A program made the translations under genes and the position numbers. DNA of 64,000 bases from contig NZ_FQWT01000004.1 of the NCBI RefSeq assembly GCF_900129755.1, positions 124,001 to 188,000 on the forward strand, given 5' to 3'. Position 1 is the first letter of the stretch; each line of letters opens with the position of its first letter. This document shows positions 9,095 through 16,788 of the stretch, piece by piece. The notes below the pieces were generated by a model. That model was not told where the DNA came from. It was given only the letters and a program-made list of their open reading frames with translations, and did no database searches. Source of the stretch: Chryseobacterium oranimense. Lineage in GTDB: Bacteria > Bacteroidota > Bacteroidia > Flavobacteriales > Weeksellaceae.

Positions 9095-9214
9095 CACCCA
9101 CTTTTGTGGCAAAAGGTTTGAAGAGTAAATTACTTATAATTAATTACTTCCGTATTTTTTAATCCGCATTTATTCAGACCGTTAAAAAAGAAGGAATACA
9201 AATTTTATTAGAAA

Positions 9215-11011
9215 ATGTCAAAAGAGACAAATTCAGCAGAGGTTTTATTAAACCAAAACGTAGCACCAGAACAATTTGATTGGGATTCATTCGAATCGGG
9301 TCTTGATGCAGATGCGAGAAAAGAAAAAAGCGATTTAGAAGAAATCTACAACGGATCTCTAAGCAGCCTGAACGATAACGACGTTATCATCGGTAAAGTT
9401 GTAAGATTAACTGATAAAGAAGCTATCGTTGACATCGACTTCAAATCTGAAGGTGTTATTTCTCTTAACGAATTCCGTTACAACCCAGGATTGAAAGTAG
9501 GTGATGATGTAGAAGTAATGGTTGACAGAAGAGAAGACAAAACTGGTCAGTTACAATTATCTCACAGAAAAGCAAGAACGCTTAAAGCTTGGGATAGAGT
9601 AAACGAGCTTCACGAAACTGGAGAAATCGTTAACGGTTTTGTTAAATCCAGAACTAAAGGAGGTATGATCGTTGACGTACACGGAATCGAAGCATTCTTA
9701 CCAGGTTCTCAGATTGATGTTAAGCCAATCAAAGATTACGATCAGTTTGTAGGTAAAACTATGGAGTTCAAAGTTGTGAAAATCAACCCGGAATTCAAAA
9801 ACGTAGTAGTATCTCACAAAGCATTGATCGAAGCAGATATCGAAGGTCAGAAAAAAGAAATCATTGCTCAGCTTGAAAAAGGTCAGGTTCTTGAAGGTAC
9901 TGTTAAGAATATTACTTCTTACGGTGTATTCATCGACTTAGGAGGTGTAGACGGATTGATCCACATTACAGACCTTTCTTGGTCTAGAGTGAACCACCCA
10001 TCTGAAATCCTTGAAGACGGACAGACTGTAAAAGTTGTTATCCTTGATTTCGATGATGAGAAAACAAGAATCCAGTTAGGTATGAAGCAATTAGAGGCTC
10101 ATCCTTGGGATGCTCTTTCTGCTGACCTGAAAGTTGGTGACAAAGTAAAAGGAAAAGTAGTAGTTCTTGCTGACTATGGTGCATTCGTAGAAATTGCTCC
10201 AGGTGTAGAAGGATTAATCCACGTTTCTGAAATGTCTTGGTCTACTCACTTAAGATCTGCAGGAGACTTCGTGAAGGTAGGTGATGAAGTAGAAGCTGAA
10301 GTATTAACACTAGACAGAGAAGAAAGAAAAATTTCTCTTGGTATCAAGCAATTGTCTAAAGATCCATGGGAAAATATCGAAGCTAAGTATCCGGTAGGAT
10401 CTCAGCATGTAGGAACTGTAAGAAACTTCACTAACTTTGGTGTATTCGTAGAGTTAGAAGAAGGTATCGACGGATTAATCTACATCTCTGATCTTTCTTG
10501 GACTAAGAAAATCAAGCACCCATCTGAGTTCTGTGCAGTTGGTGATAAATTAGATGTTGTAGTTCTGGAACTAGACATCCAGGCTAGAAGATTATCTCTA
10601 GGTCACAAACAACTTCAGGAAAACCCTTGGGATAAATTCGAAACTAAATATGCTGAAGGTACTATCCACGCTGGTAAGGCTGTAGAAGTTCACGATAAAG
10701 GAGCTTCAGTACAGTTTGAAGACGTAGAAGTAGAAGCTTTCTGCCCATCAAGATTATTAGAGAAAGAAGATGGATCTAAAATCAAGAAAGGTGAAGAGGC
10801 TGACTTCAAAGTAATCGAGTTCAATAAAGAATTCAAGAGAGTAGTAGTATCTCATACTGGTATTTTTAGAGATGAAGAGAAGAAAAACGTAAGAGAATCT
10901 TCTAACAGATCTAATAATACATCATCTTCTTCAAACAACGAGGAAAGATCAACTCTTGGAGATATCGATGCATTAGCAGAATTGAAAAGAAAAATGGAAG
11001 AAGGTAAATAA
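9215..11011 (+). CDS. rpsA: 30S ribosomal protein S1
   Basis: 598 residues with six S1 (OB-fold) repeats. Clear copies start near residues 53, 138, 224, 311, 398 and 484, each with the GxV..I..YGxFVxL pattern and ending in IxLGxKQL or VVVSHK. The N-terminal segment that docks S1 on the ribosome and a Ser/Asn-rich tail (NNTSSSSNNEERS) lie outside the repeats. S1 helps load mRNA on the small subunit; in Bacteroidota, where Shine-Dalgarno sequences are weak, it is thought to matter especially. Codon use looks strongly biased, as expected for a highly expressed gene. It has its own promoter and terminator. Confidence 0.98.
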   Translation: MSKETNSAEVLLNQNVAPEQFDWDSFESGLDADARKEKSDLEEIYNGSLSSLNDNDVIIGKVVRLTDKEAIVDIDFKSEGVISLNEFRYNPGLKVGDDVEVMVDRREDKTGQLQLSHRKARTLKAWDRVNELHETGEIVNGFVKSRTKGGMIVDVHGIEAFLPGSQIDVKPIKDYDQFVGKTMEFKVVKINPEFKNVVVSHKALIEADIEGQKKEIIAQLEKGQVLEGTVKNITSYGVFIDLGGVDGLIHITDLSWSRVNHPSEILEDGQTVKVVILDFDDEKTRIQLGMKQLEAHPWDALSADLKVGDKVKGKVVVLADYGAFVEIAPGVEGLIHVSEMSWSTHLRSAGDFVKVGDEVEAEVLTLDREERKISLGIKQLSKDPWENIEAKYPVGSQHVGTVRNFTNFGVFVELEEGIDGLIYISDLSWTKKIKHPSEFCAVGDKLDVVVLELDIQARRLSLGHKQLQENPWDKFETKYAEGTIHAGKAVEVHDKGASVQFEDVEVEAFCPSRLLEKEDGSKIKKGEEADFKVIEFNKEFKRVVVSHTGIFRDEEKKNVRESSNRSNNTSSSSNNEERSTLGDIDALAELKRKMEEGK

Positions 11012-11033
11012 TCTTTGAACCATTGATGATATG

Positions 11034-11061
11034 AAGCCGCTCATTTGAGCGGCTTTTTTTT
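11034..11061 (+). terminator. Intrinsic terminator of rpsA
   Basis: AAGCCGCTC and GAGCGGCTT pair around ATTT, followed by eight T. Confidence 0.92.
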
Positions 11062-11290
11062 ATGGCTTTATTCTGAATTTATTATTGCTGTATACAATTA
11101 TAGATAATTGATTAACATTATTTTCAAAATGATGATATTGATGAAAAAGCCTGTCATAGCTTGATTGCAGAAACGATAAAAATATTCATAATGAGAGTTT
11201 TTACATTGAAATAATTTATTTTTTAAAATAATGATTAAAAAAATATATTAATTGTGAATTATTTGTAAATTAGCGGCTTTATAAGTAAAA

Positions 11291-13897
11291 ATGAAGAAAA
11301 TAACTCTACCTCTTTTATTTGCTGCATTTGCAGTATTTCCTTCCTCTTTATTTTCACAAGATAACGAGAAGCTAGTTAAAGATTATATTTCTCAAAACAA
11401 AACAAGAGAATATAAGAAAAATGACCTTGCCGGTTTTGCTATTGACAATGTTGATCATTCTACGTCAATGAACGGGCAAGTTGTGAAATTCCAGCAGATG
11501 TATAACGGATTACCGGTGTATGGTACCGCAGGAACAGCACTTGTAAAGGATAATAAAGTAGTTTATTATACTGATAACTTTGTAAAAGATTACAACGGGG
11601 TTACTTCTGCTACTGCAGGGATAACGAAAGAAGCCGCATTACAGAAAATTGCTGAAGATTTAGGCAGTGAAGAAGTTTCAAGGCTTCAAATCATGAATTT
11701 TTTCGAAAAAGGACCTAACAAATTAACTGCAGCCAAGCAGCGACTGATGTACGCCACAGATGAATCTCAGAACCTAAGGCTGGTTTATGAATATCTGGTT
11801 CACGTGCCTAAGACAACCAACCACTGGAATATCCTGGTTGATGCAAATACCGGTAAAATCCTGAGTAAGCTTGACCTTAATCTATCATGTGATTTTCATG
11901 ATGGAGCATATGCTCATGATGAAAACCATATGGCATCATTACCGCAGAATGAAAGTTCATATCCTGTAAACAACAATAACCTGATTACCTTAGCTCCGGA
12001 TAATGCTTCATATAATGTTTTTCCTTTACCGGTAGAATCACCTACATTTGGTTCCAGAGCCGTAGTTACAAACCCATGGATTTTAGCCTCTTCACCTGAG
12101 GGATGGCATTCTAATGTAACTACACATTACACTACCACGAGAGGAAACAATGTATATGCGTACGATGATAAAGATGCTAATGAACAAACTTTTGGAGTTT
12201 CTCCGGACGGTGGAGCAACAAGAAACTTTAATTTTCCTTATGATCCTAACGCGTTAACGTATGTAAATTTACCTGCTGCCACTACCAACTTATTCTATAT
12301 AAGTAATATGGTACACGATATTTTTTATAAATTCGGATTTACAGAACCTGCAAGAAACTTCCAAAGTAATAATTTTGGAAACGGTGGTCTTGATGACGAT
12401 GAGGTTTTTGCACAGTCTCAAGACGGTGGTGGTTTCAATAATGCCAATTTTGCTCCTTATCCGGATAATTATAACCCAATTATGCAGATGTATTTGTGGT
12501 TGGGCTCAAACCGCAAACTATTCTATAAGGCTCCATCCGATGCTGTTGCACGTGTGGTAAATGCAGGTACAGCCCAGTTTGGACCAGCTTTAAATGATGT
12601 CGGAATAAATGGCGATGTGAAGCTTGCAAGTGTTATTGACGCATGTACTGCATTACCTGCTGGTGAACTGACAGGGAAAATCGGACTGATAGAAAGAGGA
12701 GGTGGTACAAACTGTAGTTTCGCTTTAAAAGTAAAAAATGCACAGAATGCAGGAGCTATAGCAACAATTATCTATAACAATACTGCTAATGGCTCTACCT
12801 TAATCAATATGGGTGGTACCGATGCTACAATTACTATACCTTCAATATTGATTACTAATTCGGAAGGAGAATATATTAAAAGCAAGTTAGCTTCAGCTAT
12901 ACCTGTAAATGTAGATCTGAGAGCAGATACAAAATATGATGGAAGCTTTGATAATGGTATCGTTACCCACGAATATGGTCATGGAATTTCCAACAGATTA
13001 ACAGGGACAGGATATAACTGTTTAAATTCAAATGCAGATAAAGAGCAGATGGGCGAAGGATGGTCAGATTTCTTTGCAATAATGCTGACAAATAAACCGG
13101 GCGACAATGCTTCAGTTCCAAGAGGTATGGGAACTTATCCTATAGGACAGCCTACTACAGGTTTGGGTATCAGGCCTGCCAAGTATTCTCCTGATTTTGC
13201 TATAAACGATTATACTTATGGTGATACCAACGGAATGGAATTTACCAACCAAAACAATGTTCTTGTTCCGGATGTACACTCTATAGGATTTGTATGGGCA
13301 ACCATGCTTTGGGATCTGCACTGGAAATACGTTGAAAAATACGGATATGCATCTGATGTAACGGCTAATGCCAACAGTGGAAGTGCCAGAGTACTTCAGC
13401 TGGTAACCAATGCATTGAAACTACAGGGATGTAATCCTACTTTCATTAACGGAAGAGATGCTATTCTTCAGGCTGAGCTTGCTACAACAGGAGGAGTTGA
13501 TAAATGTATGATCTGGAGAGTATTTGCAAAAAGAGGTTTGGGAGCAGGAGCTTCTGCAGGTCTTGCAAACGACATCAACGACCAGACTGAGAGCTTTACC
13601 CTTCCTGAAGGTTGTTCCGCTCTTTCAACAGAAGAAGTAAATATTGCTAAAAACAAAATTTCGATCTATCCGAATCCTGCTAAAGATGAATTCTTCATCA
13701 ATTTCCCAAGCAATACTGTTGGAAAGGTAAGTTTAGAAATCTATGATATGTCCGGAAAACTGGTTTCTTCGGAAGATAAAATTTCACCGGATGCTAAAAA
13801 AGCAGTTTCTACAAGTAACCTTGTCAACGGAACCTATATGGTAAAAGTTAAAGGTCTTGGTATTGATGCTACTTCCAAAGTAATCGTTAAGAAATAA
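11291..13897 (+). CDS. Secreted M36 (fungalysin-type) zinc metalloprotease, T9SS cargo
   Basis: 868 residues. Order: signal peptide (cleavage after SSLFS), fungalysin/thermolysin propeptide to about residue 200 (QQMYNGLPVYGTAGTALVKDNKVVYY), M36 catalytic domain with zinc site HEYGH at 560-564 and GEGWSDFF supplying the third ligand, and a C-terminal T9SS sorting domain from about 790 (ISIYPNPAKDEFF to SKVIVKK). A protease-associated (PA) domain is inserted before the zinc site (KIGLIERGGGTNCSFALKVKNAQNAGA, about 455-545). The protein is exported by Sec, carried over the outer membrane by T9SS, and activated by propeptide removal. It likely digests extracellular protein. The 229 bp between the rpsA terminator and this start hold only AT-rich sequence. 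Confidence 0.93.
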   Translation: MKKITLPLLFAAFAVFPSSLFSQDNEKLVKDYISQNKTREYKKNDLAGFAIDNVDHSTSMNGQVVKFQQMYNGLPVYGTAGTALVKDNKVVYYTDNFVKDYNGVTSATAGITKEAALQKIAEDLGSEEVSRLQIMNFFEKGPNKLTAAKQRLMYATDESQNLRLVYEYLVHVPKTTNHWNILVDANTGKILSKLDLNLSCDFHDGAYAHDENHMASLPQNESSYPVNNNNLITLAPDNASYNVFPLPVESPTFGSRAVVTNPWILASSPEGWHSNVTTHYTTTRGNNVYAYDDKDANEQTFGVSPDGGATRNFNFPYDPNALTYVNLPAATTNLFYISNMVHDIFYKFGFTEPARNFQSNNFGNGGLDDDEVFAQSQDGGGFNNANFAPYPDNYNPIMQMYLWLGSNRKLFYKAPSDAVARVVNAGTAQFGPALNDVGINGDVKLASVIDACTALPAGELTGKIGLIERGGGTNCSFALKVKNAQNAGAIATIIYNNTANGSTLINMGGTDATITIPSILITNSEGEYIKSKLASAIPVNVDLRADTKYDGSFDNGIVTHEYGHGISNRLTGTGYNCLNSNADKEQMGEGWSDFFAIMLTNKPGDNASVPRGMGTYPIGQPTTGLGIRPAKYSPDFAINDYTYGDTNGMEFTNQNNVLVPDVHSIGFVWATMLWDLHWKYVEKYGYASDVTANANSGSARVLQLVTNALKLQGCNPTFINGRDAILQAELATTGGVDKCMIWRVFAKRGLGAGASAGLANDINDQTESFTLPEGCSALSTEEVNIAKNKISIYPNPAKDEFFINFPSNTVGKVSLEIYDMSGKLVSSEDKISPDAKKAVSTSNLVNGTYMVKVKGLGIDATSKVIVKK

Positions 13898-13923
13898 TAA
13901 TTTACATAATCTCTATCAGGGAG

Positions 13924-13954
13924 TCGCCGCAAGCAAAGCTTGCGGCGATTTTAT
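13924..13954 (+). terminator. Intrinsic terminator of the M36 protease gene
   Basis: TCGCCGCAAGC and GCTTGCGGCGA pair perfectly around AAA, followed by TTTTATTT. Confidence 0.9.
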
Positions 13955-13999
13955 TTATCTATCATATTGACGTCTCCGGTAATTTCAATTATTATGTTG

Positions 14000-14007
14000 T
14001 AAATTTG
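14000..14007 (+). promoter_or_regulatory. -7 element of the EamA transporter gene
   Basis: TAAATTTG matches TAnnTTTG, 18 bp before the ATG at 14026. The nearest TTG upstream is too far (about 30 bp), so only the -7 part is supported. Confidence 0.4.
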
Positions 14008-14025
14008 CAGGCTGTTAAAAAAATT

Positions 14026-15006
14026 ATGAAGAAGAAAAATATACTCAAGGGAGTTTTATTCGTAGGGATCGGGGCCAGTATATACGGAATGCTGGCAACA
14101 TTTGTGAAAATGGCTTATCATGATGGTTTTACTACATCGGAAGTTACTACTTCGCAGTTTTTGCTGGGACTTGTAGGTCTATTAATCCTGAATTTTATCC
14201 AGACCATTACATCAAAGCAGAAGCTTTCATCGCCAAGTGCTAAAGAAGTAAGAATGCTGCTTCTTGCCGGAACATCTTTAGGCTGTACCAGCTTGTTCTA
14301 TTATATTGCCGTTCAGTATATTAATGTTTCTATAGCTATTGTGCTGCTGATGCAGTCTGTTTGGTTCAGTGTTGTGGTGGAAAGTATCAAAGAAAAAAAA
14401 CTGCCAAATGCGAGAAAAGTAATTTCTGTAATTATTGTGCTTGCAGGTACCATACTTGCTACGAACCTTGTTAATATGGATATTGAGCTCGACTGGCACG
14501 GCGTTTTCTGGGGATTAATGGCGGCTGCATCTTATACGATGACTATGTTTACATCCAATACGCTGGCTACACATCTTCCTGTGTTCAGGAAAAGTATTAT
14601 TATGCTTTGCGGGGGAGCGGTTGTGGTTATGGCATTTCTGTTTTTTGCCCAGATCGGACCTTTATATTCAGAAGGATTAAAATCTGTATACCTTAATTTC
14701 ACAGAAAATACAGAGCATATTCACTCATTTAATTACTCCATATTCTGGACATACGGATTTGTTCTAGCTTTGTTTGGAACTATTATTCCTCCTATTTTGT
14801 TTAATATTGGCTTCCCTAATGCGGGACTTGGATTGGGAAGTATTGTTTCATCTTTAGAACTTCCGGTGTCTGTAACGATGGCTTTTGTTTTATTAGGTGA
14901 GAAAGTTTTACTGATACAATGGGTGGGGATTATTCTTATTCTTTTTGCTATCGTATTGATGAATCTGCCTTCCAGAAGTGAAGTGAAATCTGTGGAATTT
15001 TCTTAA
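14026..15006 (+). CDS. EamA/DMT-superfamily permease
   Basis: 326 residues with ten hydrophobic segments arranged as two EamA repeats; the second begins near residue 155 (WHGVFWGLMAAASYTMTMF). The conserved late segment reads GLGLGSIVSSLELPVSVTMA with GEKVLLIQWVG, as in drug/metabolite transporters. The ATG at 14026 (MKKKNILKGVLF) is preferred over an in-frame TTG at 14005, which overlaps the -7 element. The substrate is unknown; related proteins export amino acids or metabolites. The gene is bracketed by terminators and so is monocistronic. Confidence 0.85.
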   Translation: MKKKNILKGVLFVGIGASIYGMLATFVKMAYHDGFTTSEVTTSQFLLGLVGLLILNFIQTITSKQKLSSPSAKEVRMLLLAGTSLGCTSLFYYIAVQYINVSIAIVLLMQSVWFSVVVESIKEKKLPNARKVISVIIVLAGTILATNLVNMDIELDWHGVFWGLMAAASYTMTMFTSNTLATHLPVFRKSIIMLCGGAVVVMAFLFFAQIGPLYSEGLKSVYLNFTENTEHIHSFNYSIFWTYGFVLALFGTIIPPILFNIGFPNAGLGLGSIVSSLELPVSVTMAFVLLGEKVLLIQWVGIILILFAIVLMNLPSRSEVKSVEFS

Positions 15007-15037
15007 CAATATAAATTTAAACTAAAAAAATACTCGG

Positions 15038-15066
15038 AAACCGTTTCTTTTGAAGCGGTTTTTTTA
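15038..15066 (+). terminator. Intrinsic terminator of the EamA gene
   Basis: AAACCGTTTC and GAAGCGGTTT pair (one G-T pair), followed by a T-run. Confidence 0.8.
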
Positions 15067-15092
15067 ATTTTATTACTTTAAATAAAGCGTCA

Positions 15093-16088
15093 ATGAAATA
15101 TTTCAGAAAGATAACATCAGGCATTATGCTAGTGGCGGTGCCGGCTTTTTTATTTTCACAGATAAAACCTCTGGACGCCATGCTGACCGAGTATAAATAT
15201 CCTTACGAAGTTCATTTTATCGATCTTAAATCGCAGGACAATGTACTTAAAATGGCTTATATGGATGTTCAGCCGCAACAGTCGAATGGGAAAACGATCA
15301 TGCTTCTTCACGGAAAGAACTTTAACGGAGCCTATTGGGAAAAGACCGCAAAAGACCTTTCTGATAAAGGATTCAGAGTGATCATTCCGGATCAGATCGG
15401 GTTTGGTAAGTCTTCAAAACCTAAAAGTTATCAGTTTTCTTTCTCCCAGCTTGCTGAAAATACAAAAGCAATATTGGATAAGCTTGGCATTGATAAAACA
15501 ATAGTTTTAGGGCATTCAATGGGTGGAATGGTAGCCTCAAGATTTACCCTTCTTTATCCTGAAAAGGTTCAGAAGCTGATTCTCGAGAATCCCATTGGTT
15601 TGGAAGATTATAAAACGTTTGCGGCTTATCAGACTATAGACCAGGCGTATCAGTCCGAGTTGAAAAATACTGCCGAAACCTATAAAGCCTATCAGCTAAA
15701 ATTCTATTATGATAATAAATGGAAAGAAGAATATCAGCCGTGGCTTGATCTTATTGCAGGATGGACCTTGCATAAAGACTATCCACAGGTTGCTTGGGAT
15801 GCGGCACTTACTTCAGATATGATTTATAATCAGCCCGTTTGTTATGAGTTTAAAAATATCAAAGTTCCTACATTGCTTATCATTGGCACAAGAGACAGAA
15901 CCGCAATAGGAAAGGACAGGGCACCTAAAGATCTGCAGCCTAAAATGGGACAGTATCAGGAATTAGGGAAAAAGACCCAGAAGGAAATTGCCGGTTCTAA
16001 ACTTATTGAACTTGAAAATGTGGGGCATCTTCCGCATATAGAAGTGTATCCAAAATTTTTCAGTGCGTTGTATGATTTTATAAAATAG
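15093..16088 (+). CDS. Exported alpha/beta hydrolase
   Basis: 331 residues with a signal peptide ending PAFLFSQ. The alpha/beta hydrolase core shows the oxyanion HGKNFNG, the nucleophile elbow GHSMGG with Ser142, an acid in IGTRDRT and the final histidine in VGHLPHIE. Length and motifs fit the epoxide-hydrolase/haloperoxidase-like branch, but Ser as nucleophile points to an esterase or C-C hydrolase and rules out a dehalogenase. The substrate is unknown. It is periplasmic by signal peptide, and is single between two terminators. Confidence 0.85.
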   Translation: MKYFRKITSGIMLVAVPAFLFSQIKPLDAMLTEYKYPYEVHFIDLKSQDNVLKMAYMDVQPQQSNGKTIMLLHGKNFNGAYWEKTAKDLSDKGFRVIIPDQIGFGKSSKPKSYQFSFSQLAENTKAILDKLGIDKTIVLGHSMGGMVASRFTLLYPEKVQKLILENPIGLEDYKTFAAYQTIDQAYQSELKNTAETYKAYQLKFYYDNKWKEEYQPWLDLIAGWTLHKDYPQVAWDAALTSDMIYNQPVCYEFKNIKVPTLLIIGTRDRTAIGKDRAPKDLQPKMGQYQELGKKTQKEIAGSKLIELENVGHLPHIEVYPKFFSALYDFIK

Positions 16089-16097
16089 AGATCAATA

Positions 16098-16133
16098 AAA
16101 AAGAGACTACCTGAAGCAGATAGTCTCTTTTTG
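16098..16133. terminator. Bidirectional terminator between hydrolase and rplS
   Basis: AAAAAGAGACTA (16098-16109) pairs with TAGTCTCTTTTT (16121-16132). T-runs on both strands serve the two convergent genes. Confidence 0.88.
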
Positions 16134-16151
16134 TATGTATTGTTGTCTGAA

Positions 16152-16508
16152 TTACTTTTTCTTGTAAGCAGCGTCTTTGATTCTAGCTTTTTTACCTCTA
16201 AGGTCTCTGAAGTAGTAAATTCTAGATCTTCTAACTCTACCTCTTCTGTCAACTTCAATTTTCTGAAGTGCAGGCATGTTGATAGGGAATACTCTTTCTA
16301 CACCTACATCACCACTCATTTTTCTGATGGTAAATGTTTTTGTAGCGCCAGTACCTCTTAATTGGATAACGGTACCTTTGAAGAACTGAGTTCTTGTTTT
16401 CTGTCCTTCTTTAATTTCGTAATACACAGTAATAGTGTCTCCTGCTTTGAATTCAGGGAAATCTTTTTTAGTAATGTACTGATCTTGTACGTACTTTAAT
16501 AAATCCAT
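16152..16508 (-). CDS. rplS: 50S ribosomal protein L19
   Basis: 118 residues of complete L19: FKAGDTITVYYEIKEGQKTRTQFFKGTVI, GATKTFTIRKMSGDVGVERVFP, and the basic end RGRVRRSRIYYFRDLRGKKARIKD. L19 sits at the subunit interface of the 50S particle. In many bacteria it follows trmD; here it stands alone with its own promoter and no trmD, rpsP or rimM nearby. Confidence 0.98.
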   Translation of the reverse strand: MDLLKYVQDQYITKKDFPEFKAGDTITVYYEIKEGQKTRTQFFKGTVIQLRGTGATKTFTIRKMSGDVGVERVFPINMPALQKIEVDRRGRVRRSRIYYFRDLRGKKARIKDAAYKKK

Positions 16509-16577
16509 TTCTAATAAAATAAAATGTTAAAGCTAAGCAACTTACACGGTCTTCGTCAGAGGTTGAATAACAGGTTG

Positions 16578-16609
16578 CAAAGATACAAAATAGTTTTTGA
16601 TTCCACCAA
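16578..16609 (-). promoter_or_regulatory. Promoter of rplS
   Basis: On the minus strand TTG (16609-16607), a 21-bp spacer and TATCTTTG (16585-16578) match the Bacteroidota promoter form. The -7 octamer is identical to that of rpsA. Confidence 0.7.
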
Positions 16610-16788
16610 ATATTTAATGTGCTAAAAACTATAATTTTTTCACTCAAAATTTGCCTCAGAATTAACAGTTATTTTAAATTCTCATCTGACGCAGTTTATA
16701 TAGGAAATCTACTTTTGCCCGAAGTTAAAAAACAGATCAGATCATTTCTTAAAAATCTGATTTGCAAATCTATAAAAAGTAAATAACT

